From: Takakia lepidozioides
Lineage: Eukaryota; Streptophyta; Takakiopsida; Takakiales; Takakiaceae
DNA: 64,000 nt
NCBI GenBank assembly: GCA_030704615.1
Contig: CM060734.1
Location: forward strand, 16,430,001-16,494,000
Direction of reading: 5' to 3'
Below the pieces are notes generated by a model that was not told where the DNA came from, ran no database searches, and saw only the letters and a list, made by a program, of their open reading frames with translations. Every line of letters starts with the position of its first letter. Position 1 is the stretch's first letter. Both the position numbers and the translations under genes were made by a program. Below are positions 23,164-32,532 of this stretch, one piece after another.

Positions 23164-23427
23164 ATGTACTGCAACCTTTGTATCACTCTTACCTTGCTCA
23201 GATGCAGGGACATCCATCCCAACCCAGGTCCTACCTCTATAGATGACATCACCAGTCAACTGCTAGCTAACCAACAGGATCGATATGCACTATACTTTTG
23301 CCCAAACAGCATATCCTTTGTTCACACCTATCGTCACCTATATGACCACTTCGCCCCTTTCCTTCCCACACTGGCCACCAACAACCAACTCCCCAAACAG
23401 AGGGGGCTGCTACTTCATGAGCCATGA
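23164..23427 (+). pseudogene. N-terminal fragment of a non-LTR retrotransposon ORF (NPGP motif)
   Basis: An 87-codon ORF with MYCNLCITLTLLRCRDIHPNP followed by GP. The motif (hydrophobic Leu run, GDI/RDI-H-PNPGP) is characteristic of the start of many LINE-type ORFs and resembles 2A-like peptides (DxExNPGP). No endonuclease or RT follows before the frame ends at 23427. I therefore call it a 5' scrap. The 2A-like Glu is replaced by His-Pro, so cleavage activity is doubtful. Confidence 0.5.
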
Positions 23428-23741
23428 GCAGACTCGTAACTGTCGAAAAAATCACGAGCAAGATTTTTTTTCAGAAATGATTGTCCACGGAAATAGGGTG
23501 TAGGGTCTCACGCTCATAGGGGGACAAGGACCTCACAATGAAGGAGGTTGGGCAATGTTTTTTTAAATTAAATATTGAAACTCCAAAGTTTAAATTCATT
23601 GTCATGCTTCCGGATACAACGGATGTCGACATCTCAGCCGACATCTATACATGCACATTGTACACACTGAAACTCAAATAGTGACCGTATTGTAGAGAAA
23701 CATGCTGAAGCTTAATGAATTCTGTGACGCTGACTAGGTAT

Positions 23742-24269
23742 TCACGGTAACCATCCCGTCCTCACAATATTCCTCCAGCAACCTCGTGAAAACATAGTGC
23801 ACTTGGTGGCGGTTTTGATCAAAGTGCACCACCACCTCGTCTTCCTCCGACTCTTCAACATTGCAACACGCCATCTATCCGGGTCCTCAAAAAGCGGGAA
23901 GTCTTTGTCCCCGATCCGCATGTTCCAGAGTCGCCAACTACCACTACGCAGCTGGTCTCCCCACCTGTCCAACAGATCCCAAGTCCACTCGTGGACAAGT
24001 ATGGACACTTGGTGTTCAGGTGGCTCATCGCTGAAAAGTGGACCTGGACATAGCAAGACGGCAATGTCGCCAACCCGGGCAGAATAACCTCTGTCCTGTT
24101 GAAGCCCAGGGCAACCTTCTTGACCACACGCCATAGAAACAACGAAAGGGATTAACAAATAAACGACGGAAGGGCAAATGGGGATTGTGAAGAAAAGCCG
24201 CATGTTAACCGCTGGTTTATGACTTAGACAAAACAGGCTCTCAGCACTACTACCCATTTCCCAAGACAT
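23742..24269 (-). CDS. Hypothetical protein with hydrophobic N-terminal segment
   Basis: A 175-codon minus-strand ORF. Methionine 23 begins MRLFFTIPICPSVVYLLIPF, a good signal-peptide or membrane-anchor candidate, followed by a Trp-rich segment (HEWTWDLLDRWGDQL). I recognise no family. A TATA-like box (AGTATAAAAGGG) lies about 400 bp upstream on the same strand, near 24668-24681. It could be a host first exon or part of a decayed element. Confidence 0.3.
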   Translation of the reverse strand: MSWEMGSSAESLFCLSHKPAVNMRLFFTIPICPSVVYLLIPFVVSMACGQEGCPGLQQDRGYSARVGDIAVLLCPGPLFSDEPPEHQVSILVHEWTWDLLDRWGDQLRSGSWRLWNMRIGDKDFPLFEDPDRWRVAMLKSRRKTRWWCTLIKTATKCTMFSRGCWRNIVRTGWLP

Positions 24270-24289
24270 GCAATAGAGGTTGTCCGACG

Positions 24290-25065
24290 GTATGCTTTCA
24301 GAAATGATTACAAAGTAATCGTTTTATGGATAGCTAAACCATGGCCGTCGTATGAATCAATATCTCTGTAGGTTACTTAATCCTATTGATTAAGCCCAAC
24401 CTATAGTCTCAGTAGCCTAAAAGATCTTAGTCGGAAAGGCTGAAGCCTCTTTGTTCATATAGTCAGATGGTAGTCAAGACAAAACAAGAGCTATTCTGAG
24501 ATGCTACACATTCTCACCATCTCACGTTCACTCTACACAGATATACTTGGAATAGCATGGCTTTACTTTAGAGTTCATCACATCATAGCATAAGTACACA
24601 TCGAATCACGTCTCTGAGTCCACTGAATACACACTGATCACTGATACCTTCTAAGTCACGTGTAGCCCTTTTATACTATGCTCAAAAGAGCCGTTACAGC
24701 CTGAAGTCGTTAATGACCGTTGCCTAACTGCCTACGCAACCTAAAGGGTTTGCTAAAAAAATGGCTCGTTGTAGTGGTCGTGTGCCATAGTGGTACACGG
24801 TCCACGGTCCTTCACTACTTTCTCTATTAGTAAAAACCGATGCTAACGTGGCCGTGTGATATCGTGGTTCACGGCCGACGGTTGCTATACTACCCACTAC
24901 TGCTCCCGTGGTAATGTGCCCTTGTTCCGCCGTTTGCTAAGTGCCGCATACTTAGCCTTTTCTGCCCGTGGTGTAAACCAATCACCATCCGGTATGTCCC
25001 ATCGTGACCCTCGTTGTCTGGCCCTCGTATCTTAGCCATTATCATTTATCCCCCCCCCCTCTGTT
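24290..25065 (-). promoter_or_regulatory. Promoter- or LTR-like block, minus orientation
   Basis: On the minus strand, a G-rich tract (25051-25060, PPT-like) is followed by about 380 bp of GTGG/CACGGCC-rich sequence. A TATA-like box AGTATAAAAGGG comes next at about 24668-24681, then a noncoding leader. The order resembles an LTR (PPT, U3, TATA, R/U5) but also a plain promoter for the ORF at 24269. I see no second copy in the window. Confidence 0.3.
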
Positions 25066-25304
25066 GAAATTGTGTCCGCACAATTTCGTCAGTTCCTGTG
25101 TTTGCTGTATCTCTAGGGGATGTAGGGTGGTGGCATGCCTGTCTGCTGGTTAGGAAGTGCGTCCCAGGATTGTCGTGGTGGCAGCTTCTTGTTTCTGTCA
25201 TCACTGTCTGGTTGCTCCTGTGGTTCGTGAGTGGGGCAACTTTCGTTATCAGGGTGTTTTGTTATTCCGTCCCCACGTATCATGTCGATTTTGGTGGTCA
25301 GGGT

Positions 25305-25733
25305 TTAGGTTTGCAGCTCCTCCTTGGTCCAGGGTATAATGTTTTTAGTTGCCCTGCTGCCCATTAACCAGTTAACAACTTGCGTCCCTGTTTCTCTGAA
25401 AGGGTGGTCTCTGTCCAAGACCAATGGTGAAAAGTGGTCTTTCGTCTGGCGCCATGCTTCAGCATATAGTGGTCTGTTCATATATGTTGAAGTGCATGCG
25501 ACTCTCTCTGGTGGCTGGAATTTGGGTAATTCCCAGTGAGTATCTTTTTCAAAACTCTCATAGCGCTGCCAGCTTCCCCTCATTGTCACAAACATCCGGT
25601 ACAAGTAACTGCCAATATAAAAACTTGGACAACCCATTACAACGTCTACTGCCGGGGTAGGATTAATCTTCAATTGCCCCACTGCCCACATGTAAGCTTT
25701 CTGTGGTGGCTGTGAACAGTCTACTTTCAACAT
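25305..25733 (-). CDS. Hypothetical protein, 142 codons
   Basis: Minus-strand ORF with protein-like composition (PSFYIGSYLYRMFVTMRGSW, WRQTKDHFSPLVLDRDHPFR) ending about 250 bp before the G-rich tract of the LTR-like block. I do not recognise it. Its orientation toward that block would fit the C-terminal end of a retroelement polyprotein, but there is no domain to prove it. Confidence 0.3.
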   Translation of the reverse strand: MLKVDCSQPPQKAYMWAVGQLKINPTPAVDVVMGCPSFYIGSYLYRMFVTMRGSWQRYESFEKDTHWELPKFQPPERVACTSTYMNRPLYAEAWRQTKDHFSPLVLDRDHPFRETGTQVVNWLMGSRATKNIIPWTKEELQT

Positions 25734-26139
25734 TTTCCCTTTCCTTCAGCAGTACAGTGTTGCATGAGAGACACTTACTTCCCTAGTCTTTGGCAGTCTT
25801 CAGTTGCCCCTTGAGTATATCTACCTGCTCCTTAAGTGTCTGCACTTGTCCTGTGATAGGTAGTTGCTGGATTTATTGTGGTTTCTTCCTGATGTTTACA
25901 AGGTTATTGGGAGAGTCAGCTTGGTCTTAGCAGGCAGGGTTTCAATCTCTGGGAGGCATGGTCAACTGCAAACAGCAGTGGCAGCAGCACAATTGATAGA
26001 ACAAGGCACTGCTAATCAAGGTAACTTCTTCAACGCATTTCAGCCTGTTTTTCCATGGCTGTCATTGGGATTGCAGCCCTAGCAGCTGATTCTGTGTCTA
26101 AGTAGCACGGACAAGGTAGTCGAATAGAATCTTGCCAAT

Positions 26140-26529
26140 GTGGATAGTGGGAGGGCAGAGGAGGTAGCTGACACTGTTATGGACTTGTGGGCCTGGTGTG
26201 GCGTACCTTACTACGTAGGGGCCCAGGGGTATGTGGCGTACTACATGGGCAACAAAAGAAACGCCGGTCGCAGAGGCACTGGAGTGGTCAGGCCAGACGA
26301 GGGAAGTAGGACAGTAGCAGCGAGATGTGATGAAGAGCAAAGTAGAAAGGCTGAACAAGCGAAGCATAGGCGTGATTCAAGGGTTTCCAAAGCTGCAAGG
26401 GACGTTGAAGTGGTTGTTCATGAACGCGATATGGAGTGTTGTGAAGAGAGGGACGAACGAGCAGTGGGTAATTGCTTGAATAGCATTGTGCATGTCATTG
26501 AAGATGAATTGACTCAAAGAATGGATTAG
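26140..26529 (+). CDS. Hypothetical charged ORF upstream of the CCCKYH gene
   Basis: 129 codons, rich in Arg, Glu and Asp (DEEQSRKAEQAKHRRDSRVSK), likely helical. It lies 15 bp upstream of, and in a different frame from, the ORF at 26544. A near-duplicate TCAAAGAA word at 26514 and 26532 suggests local slippage. It may be the preceding part of the same coding sequence. Confidence 0.3.
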   Translation: MDSGRAEEVADTVMDLWAWCGVPYYVGAQGYVAYYMGNKRNAGRRGTGVVRPDEGSRTVAARCDEEQSRKAEQAKHRRDSRVSKAARDVEVVVHERDMECCEERDERAVGNCLNSIVHVIEDELTQRMD

Positions 26530-26543
26530 ACTCAAAGAAAATT

Positions 26544-27020
26544 GTGATGGGGAAGGTTCTCTATCACCCACAGCTTGCACCCTTTATGCCTTCTAACTTA
26601 TTGCTTGATGCAAAAGAAGCTAGAGCAAACCAAATTGCCTTGCATAGTATTAGAGAATGGCAGAGCAAAGTAAAAGGGAGACAGAGAAAATATATTGCTA
26701 GAGCCAAGAGCATTGTTTGTAGTGTGGCAACTTCCAGCCACACTGAGAATGTAAGATTGACTGTGAAGGTCCTTAGCGTAGATTGCAGGCTGCTTTCAAA
26801 AGGTATGAATAGACGAAGGCTTCTTGATGAGGCCGGGCAACCGTTGTGGCAATTGGAGAGTAAGCGAGCTGATGCGTTGACTAAAGAAGTTCAGACACTA
26901 ATAACAGAGTGGTGGACAACAGAAACCACGGTGTCACCAAACAAAAAGGAAGTTACTCGACGTCGCAGGGGGCCAAAAGATTATGAGACACGTGCCACAC
27001 ACTATCTTCAAGAGTCTCAG
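26544..27020 (+). CDS. Exon of an unidentified multi-exon gene (VSPNKKEV motif)
   Basis: About 159 codons ending at a good donor (TCTCAG|GTTTCT at 27020/27021). The peptide is basic in the middle (EWQSKVKGRQRKYIARAKS) and has the compact segment ADALTKEVQTLITEWWTTET, VSPNKKEVTRRRRG and THYLQESQ. I do not know the function. The motif style resembles conserved ORFs of lineage-specific plant transposons, which is only an impression. The exon at about 27952-28128 on the same strand appears to continue the gene. Confidence 0.45.
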
Positions 27021-27360
27021 GTTTCTCCTCTCTACACTTGTTGTTTTTCTGTGTTCAATTGCATGTCCATCTTCTCAGCAACCTATATAGATCCTGAACA
27101 GTTTGCTTTCAACATGTTAGACTGACCATAATTCTCCTTCTTTAAGGATCTTACTTTTTTAGGAGTTTGTACATTGTTAGAGTACTTACTTACTAGGTAG
27201 GACAAGACCTCTGAAGTTTTCAGGATCAGGTATATATGTTGTTACAGTATATATATACTATGGCCTGGTTTGTATAAGTGTTAGTTGCACTCACTAGGGC
27301 TACTACATCATAAAGCCCTTGTTCTGTAGGAGTTAGTGCAGTACTGCAGTATCCTAATGA

Positions 27361-27540
27361 TAGCTATTAGTACCACTAGTAGAGTAAGTAATTGCGCATG
27401 AATCAGTTTAGGGTGTAGAGTAAGTAACTGCTAAAGGCAAGAATCAGTACCACTAGTAGAGTAAGTAATTGCTAAAGGCAGGATTCAGTACCACTAGTAT
27501 AATAAATAATTACTAAAGGCAGGATTCAGTAGCAATAATC
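27361..27540 (+). repeat. Short tandem repeat, unit about 41-60 bp
   Basis: The words AGTACCACTAGTAGAGTAAG and AATTGCTAAAGGCAGGATTC alternate three to four times with point differences and one longer spacer. It lies in the presumed intron between the exons at 26.5 and 28.0 kb. Confidence 0.7.
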
Positions 27541-27834
27541 AATCAGTAACTATATACTACTAAAGCTACTGATTCCTGCATCCATGATATAACTCCTCTA
27601 GTAACTCCTCCAGCCATTTATTCCTACACTCATCTACTGAAGGCAGGACTCATTAGCAACAATAAAGTAATTATGCAAATGTCATAGTAGTTACACCTTA
27701 GGGTAAGAGCAGGAGTTAGTATCAAAGTAGTCATGTGACCCATTAAGATAGGAGTCAGTTGCATATGTACATAATTATAACCTAGCACAATATGCATCAT
27801 GGAGTGATTGACATGTTGTGTGATTGATATTGCA

Positions 27835-27950
27835 GCTTCACTTTTACACGCGCTTCCAAACAGCACCAATGGCTGAACGAGATCTGGTGTCGTGGAGTGC
27901 GATGCTTGCAGGGTATGCACAGCAGGGGCGTGGGATGCGTGGGTCTGATG
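27835..27950 (+). pseudogene. Single PPR-motif scrap
   Basis: Translation gives APMAERDLVSWSAMLAGYAQ followed by QG, a near-perfect plant PPR S-motif end. Only about 35 codons are present, directly upstream of the Cys-rich exon. It is probably an inserted or captured fragment rather than part of that gene. Confidence 0.5.
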
Positions 27951-27951
27951 G

Positions 27952-28128
27952 TTGGGCTAAGATCATTTGAGTATCTAAAGCCTTGGTACGTGCATCGTCT
28001 TACTGAAAGGAACACTTGTTGTTGCAAATATCACACAGAGATGCAGGAATTGAAGCAAGGGTGGAACAACATGAGATCGGCGATAAAAGGCATCCATGGT
28101 GACTCGTGTACATGTCATTGTTCTGAGG
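27952..28128 (+). CDS. Cys/His-rich exon (CCCKYH...CTCHC) of the unidentified gene
   Basis: The open frame reads RSFEYLKPWYVHRLTERNTC, CCKYHTEMQELKQGWNNMRS and SCTCHCSE, then a donor GAG|GTATGA at 28128/28129. The CCCKYH and CxCxC groups suggest metal binding. Together with the exon at 26544-27020, I infer one gene whose intervening exon is lost or replaced by the PPR scrap. No family name can be given. Confidence 0.45.
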
Positions 28129-28129
28129 T

Positions 28130-28275
28130 ATGAAACCCTAACCACAAACACTGATCCCGCAACCCAAACTCCAAACCCCCAAGGCAAACCATAAGCCTAA
28201 AACCCAAGCCCGCACTGATAAACCCCAAACCCCAAAGAATAAACGGAAACCACAAACCCATAACGGTAACCCTAA
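28130..28275 (+). repeat. Degenerate telomere-like CCCTAAA/AACCCC array
   Basis: AAACCCTAACC, AACCCCAAACCCC and GGTAACCCTAATT words recur in about 140 bp, consistent with a decayed interstitial plant-type telomere repeat. Part of it recurs inverted at 15300-15400. Confidence 0.5.
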
Positions 28276-28462
28276 TTCATGAAAGTGTACCTTACAGAAT
28301 AAACCCCAACCAGCGACAATTTAGAAGAGGTGGAGAACCGAAGTGAAAGGAGGCTTAAATTTAGAAAAATAGGTGGAAAAAATTAAAGTGTCATAAAGAA
28401 GCTCAACGGAAATTGTATGTGTTGTTGAGTTTAAATAAGTGTATTTTAATTTGGCAGAAGCT

Positions 28463-29220
28463 TAATTCCAGCCCAGAAGACCAGCCAGATTAAGCTGGCG
28501 TCAACGCCACCTTACTCTGGCACATTCGGGGGGGGGGGGGGGGGGGGGGGCAAAAACGGATTTTTATTTATTTTTTGGTTGCTGCTTTTCTGTTTTTCAA
28601 TATCCTTCTGCTTAGAGGGGTGGAGATTAAGCTGGCATCAACGCCATCTTAATCTAGACCCAGACAGACAGACAGGTAGACAAACAGACAGGGTTCTTGA
28701 GTGGTTTATGTTTTTCTGTTTGTCAATTTATTTGTGCTTAGAAGGGTGGAGATTAAGCTGGCGTCAACGCCATCTTAATCAAGACCCAAATAGACAGGTA
28801 CACAAACAGACAGACAGACAGAGACACAAACAGATGGTAGGACTTCAATGGTTGCTTCTTTTCTGTTTTTCAATTTCCTTGAGCTTAGAGGGGTGGAGAT
28901 TAAGCTGGCGTCAACGCCATCTTAATCCAGACCTGGATAGTTAGCCATTCAGACATACCACTCTACTTTCATCCAGATTTTTATCATATCACATTCATCC
29001 ATCATTTATCCACTCACCAATCTTATTGCCAAGCCTTAGTCACACTCCGGGAATACTAAGCTCTCATTTTCGGCGGTTAAGCCCCGCGGCAATAGGGCTT
29101 CTAGGAGTTGACGGACCGCGGTAATAGGCCCAACCCAAAATTATAATTTCGAGGAATGTGAGCAGAATTTTGCTCACAGTATTTTCTGCTCACGTGAGCT
29201 GCTCACAATCTAGCACGCCC
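28463..29220. mobile_element. Modular nonautonomous element A (ends CTAGCACGCCC)
   Basis: Contains several palindromic GGCGTCAACGCC modules, the word CTGGCACATTCG, a CCGCGGTAATAGG module near 29118 and a right end CTGCTCACAATCTAGCACGC (29200-29219). The same modules recur at 41405-41995 and, inverted, at 48091-48665. A run of about 20 G occurs at 28529-28549. No ORF of note. The left boundary is uncertain. Confidence 0.5.
28560..28945 (+). repeat. About 135-bp tandem repeat with CAGA microsatellite
   Basis: Three units, each with TTTCTGTTTTTCAAT, CTTAGAGGGGTGGAGATTAA, a palindrome GGCGTCAACGCCATCTTAAT and a (CAGA)n run of variable length. Confidence 0.8.
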
Positions 29221-29487
29221 CGTGCTGGCCATTGTGGCTGCTGAGACATTCCTATCCAGGGTTCCTTTGCCTGAGCGTGGGATGCTGCTACCGCATACGG
29301 AGGCAGGTCGTAGTTTTTTATCCGGAGTCTGTAGCGCAACAATTTGTTCCTGCACTTTGAGCCTCTTCTCCCTTGCAACGTCCTCCCTCCCAAAATACGT
29401 TGAACACCGTGGAATCCCGCTGATGGCCTTAGCGAGATGCTTCGTAAAATGCAAGGGCGGTTCGTAACTGCAATAAGGACAAAACAT
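29203..29487 (-). CDS. Possible downstream exon of the amino-methyltransferase gene
   Basis: Minus-strand ORF beginning MFCPYCSYEPPLHFTKHLAK, with one CxxC pair, followed by EKRLKVQEQIVALQTPDKK. It lies on the same strand, 136 bp downstream of the methyltransferase-like exon. Membership of that gene is an inference from position. Its end is cut by the right end of modular element A. Confidence 0.3.
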   Translation of the reverse strand: MFCPYCSYEPPLHFTKHLAKAISGIPRCSTYFGREDVAREKRLKVQEQIVALQTPDKKLRPASVCGSSIPRSGKGTLDRNVSAATMASTGRARL

Positions 29488-29622
29488 ATTAGATCATGGC
29501 AGGCGAGAAGCCTCAGATGGGACACCTATGCTAGCTATGCTAACAATCAATAGACTACTTAGAAGTTCAACTTACTCACTCTAGCAATTGTACGTGGATC
29601 TACAACCCATCCCGGTCGTCGT

Positions 29623-30015
29623 TCAACCAATCGTTGTCGGCAAGTGTGTCAGTGTGATTGTTGGCCCTGGTGCTGCCTGCTGCAATCCTCCAAGCCTCTC
29701 TTGTAGGAGCTCTTCATCCCCTTCCAGCGCGAGCAGATGCCTTCCGCAAACACTTACAGCCACCATGGAGGACCCGCATCCCGCTAGTGTCAGATCGACT
29801 ACTGTTCCCCCTTCTGGTGAACACATCTCCATAAAGGTTTGGATAAACCTCGGGCTTTTCTCGCGAGCCCCACGGAGGAAGGTATCATCTTGCCGTTTGT
29901 GGACTCTATGCTCTCTCACCATGTTCCTCACCACATCTTCAGTGATGGCGTTGTGGTCGGTGTCCAGCTTCCCAGCAATCTCCCGGAAATTGAAATTACC
30001 CTCCAAGCCTTTCAA
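29623..30015 (-). CDS. Exon with N6-adenine/N4-cytosine methyltransferase signature
   Basis: About 130 codons. After a charged segment comes RFIQTFMEMCSPEGGTVVDL, then GCGSSMVAVSVCGRHLLALE and GDEELLQERL. This matches the AdoMet-binding half of the N6_N4_Mtase fold: SPxGGxVxDxxxGxGSTxxA (motif I) and GRxxxxxExD, where the acidic residue holds the cofactor. The catalytic D/S-PP-Y/W motif is not in this exon, so activity cannot be judged. An acceptor-like TTTTGAAAG precedes it on the minus strand. The upstream side is an intron-like stretch full of TAGTCGGTACCGACTA palindromes, as at 61.9-63.5 kb. A host or mobile-element gene are both possible. Confidence 0.5.
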   Translation of the reverse strand: MKGLEGNFNFREIAGKLDTDHNAITEDVVRNMVREHRVHKRQDDTFLRGAREKSPRFIQTFMEMCSPEGGTVVDLTLAGCGSSMVAVSVCGRHLLALEGDEELLQERLGGLQQAAPGPTITLTHLPTTIG

Positions 30016-30194
30016 AAGGCATAATGCATAAAAAAATGACAGTCTGCAAGTTCCAATGACAGTAAGAATCCCATGAGCTCCATGTTACATAATGCAAGAC
30101 CTCTCATAGTTGCTACAGGTTGTGATTCCAGACAGACAATGCAAACATTGGAAGGTGCTCACAAGTACCAATACTCCTTACTACTAAACCCCTC

Positions 30195-31125
30195 TGAAGT
30201 AGTCGTTACCGACTACAACTCCCAAACAACCCACCCCTATGTTATAGTCGGTACCGACTATGACTCCGTAAGATCCCATTGCCGTGTCATAGTCGGTGCC
30301 GATTATGATTCCCAAGTACCCCAGGCTGCCCTATCCACTAATGCTTATTGACTATGACTGCCGAATACCGCAGCCCCGTCCGATAATCATTTCCTACTAT
30401 GACTCCCCAAGACCACATCCCCCTGTCATAGTTGGTGCCAACTATGACTCCTACGCAGGCCCCCGTCCAATAGTCGGTACCGACTATGTCTCTGCAGAAT
30501 ATGACTACCGACTGCGACTGTATCCGCAGACTATTACATGCATTTGCCAGTACATTCCCAAGAAGCTGCAGTCGTCTGTAACGACTACTACACAATAACC
30601 CGAAATGACTCTAATACAGACTGGACACTGTGGTGCAAAAGACGTGAGAACCAACAGGCACATAAAAAAGAGCCACATTACATAAGTGAGCAGGTTGAAC
30701 TTACCTGTGGCTGCCCCACTTCTCCAGATTGGAGGGGAATTCAATTGATGCAAGTCCATTTTTTCTTGATAACTTTGAAGGGCCCCAATGGGCCCACACA
30801 TCTCCAAATTTCAACCTCTGTTTTAGCATCGCCCTTGCAGAAAATCACAAGGCAACCCTGGTCTTTTAGCAAGGATGATACCAGTGCCAGTGCATGCGGG
30901 ATAGTATCCTTTGTCTTTGCATTAGTAATAGTCGGATATGATTATAGGTCAGGGCAGGGGTACTTGCCAGTCATTGTCAGTAAGGAAAACCACATAGGGC
31001 AGCTGGTAGTTTGCAGTCATAGTCGGCACCGACCATGACACGGGGTTGGGGTCATAGTCGGTGGTGACTATTGGGCAGGGGTGTGATTTTTTAGAGTAGT
31101 AGTCGGTAACGACTACTTCACGGGG
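30195..31125. repeat. Cluster of TAGTCGGTACCGACTA palindromes
   Basis: At least eight copies of the palindrome or close variants (about 30202, 30244, 30289, 30427, 30470, 31019, 31052, 31100), irregularly spaced, each about 16-20 bp. The same palindromes occur at 61910-63490. They lie upstream (minus sense) of the methyltransferase-like exon and are mostly noncoding. Confidence 0.8.
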
Positions 31126-31212
31126 GTTTAATAGTCAGAAACGCCTGAGTAGTTGTGTGCTATTGCCAATATTGTTCATGTCCATCCGGAATCATACTTC
31201 CATGCACTTTTG

Positions 31213-31627
31213 CAGGTACCTAAATTTTTATTTGCTTGCCAACAAACATATCAAGTGTATGCTGACCATGGTCACACAGTGGGCTAGCTCGCGGGCTGAC
31301 TGCACAATGTACAACGGAAGGCAATTAGCCGAGTATATCAAAATCACTCATTTGCCATGCTACTGGTGGTTGGACTTGCCACCGAATGTCATTCCTGACG
31401 TGGAGGTGGAAGTGTACAATAAGTACACGAAGAACGAGCTGCAGGCACCCATATACATGGAGCCACTGACGGAGAAAGGTGCCGAGGAGGTCGCCGAGGT
31501 TGCTGCAACCCACCTTCAACAAGCAAATACTGCTCTGCAAGCTGCGGTAGCCACCAAAAAACAGAGAAAAATGAAACAAAAACCCAAAAAGACAGCCACC
31601 ACAGAGCAAGACACCCCCCCCCCCTAG
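31213..31627 (+). CDS. Hypothetical exon with charged tail
   Basis: An acceptor-like CTTTTGCAG precedes an open frame YLNFYLLANKHIKCMLTMVT through THLPCYWWLDLPPNVIPDVE. It ends in a Lys/Gln-rich coil (KKQRKMKQKPKKTATTEQD) and a proline run. I recognise no family. It lies on the plus strand, opposite the methyltransferase-like exon, next to the palindrome cluster. Confidence 0.3.
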
Positions 31628-31821
31628 GCAGAAGGCGTGCAGGCAACACCGGTTTGGATGTTGTCGATGAAACAGATGGTGCTGACAGGGAGGACAACCC
31701 AGAGGCAGGACATTTTACCCAGGCCCTACAAAATTTCCTGATTGAGCGAAGGAGTCAATCTGCTTGGAACGTATGGGCAAGCACAAGTGAGGGCAGGGTC
31801 ATGCAGCTTGCATCGATCCTA

Positions 31822-32012
31822 TGTCATGCGCATACATATCGCTACACAACTACATCGTTGCCCAAAACCACACAACACATGTGCACACCACACACTAATA
31901 TACCACTAGTCCACCACTAGTCCAGCCACTAGTCTAACCACTAGGCTACAACTAGTCAGTCACTAGGCTGCCACTATGCTGCCCACTATGGCAGTCACTA
32001 GTCCACACAATA
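31822..32012 (-). repeat. Second, truncated LTR in tandem (methyltransferase/PHD family)
   Basis: Repeats the first 190 bp (sense, minus strand) of the LTR at 32013-32532, including the ACTAGTGG-rich array. It abuts the end of that LTR head to tail. Truncated at TGTCATGCGC (31822). Confidence 0.75.
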
Positions 32013-32532
32013 GATAACGAAGAAGAATACAAGCACAAGCTCATGCGAGCTCACAAAGCTGAAGCATAAACTCATGCATATATAACCTCATCACTCAAAT
32101 ACAAGTCAAGCCAAGTGCACCCCACGCCATGGGGAATCCACACTACGGCGCCATAGCTAGGCGCGGTGAGGCTCCACTCGAGAAAGATGAGCCTCCCGCA
32201 CTTGCCGTGAAGACAACCACTCCAGGGCCTAAATCTGCCTTGACCCCTGGATTGACACTTGGGCCAATCCCAAATGTCAATATGTAAAAGCTAGCTATTT
32301 CCTAGCTAGTTTCACACTAGTGGTAAAATAACTTGACAGCTGTCGTGCGCATACATATCGCTACACAACTACATCGCTATCCAAAACCACACAACACTTG
32401 TGCACACCACACACTAGTATACCACTAGTCCACCACTAGTCCAGCCACTAGTCTAACCACTAGGCTACAACTAGTCAGTCACTAGGCTGCCACTATGCTG
32501 CCCACTATGGCAGTCACTAGTCCACACAATCA
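32013..32532 (-). repeat. 3' LTR of the methyltransferase/PHD retroelement
   Basis: Sense (minus) start TGATTGTGTGGACTAG directly follows the purine tract CTAGCTAGGGGGG and the 3' untranslated sequence shared with copy 1. The sense end is TTCTTCGTTATC; the 61-kb copy ends TTATCA, so TGAT/ATCA form the terminal inverted ends. It contains a TATA-like GGTTATATATGC. The inner 310 bp recur with about 98 percent identity (my count) at 61138-61450, upstream of gag of the 52.5-57.8 kb copy. Confidence 0.75.

Noticed and set aside
24620-24660. tRNA-Met primer site on the minus strand (GGTATCAG)
   Set aside because: The word is followed by TGATCAGTG rather than AGC and lies within the leader-like block with no LTR boundary before it.
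30190-31130. CRISPR array
   Set aside because: The palindromes are irregularly spaced, degenerate, in plant-like DNA, and without cas genes.
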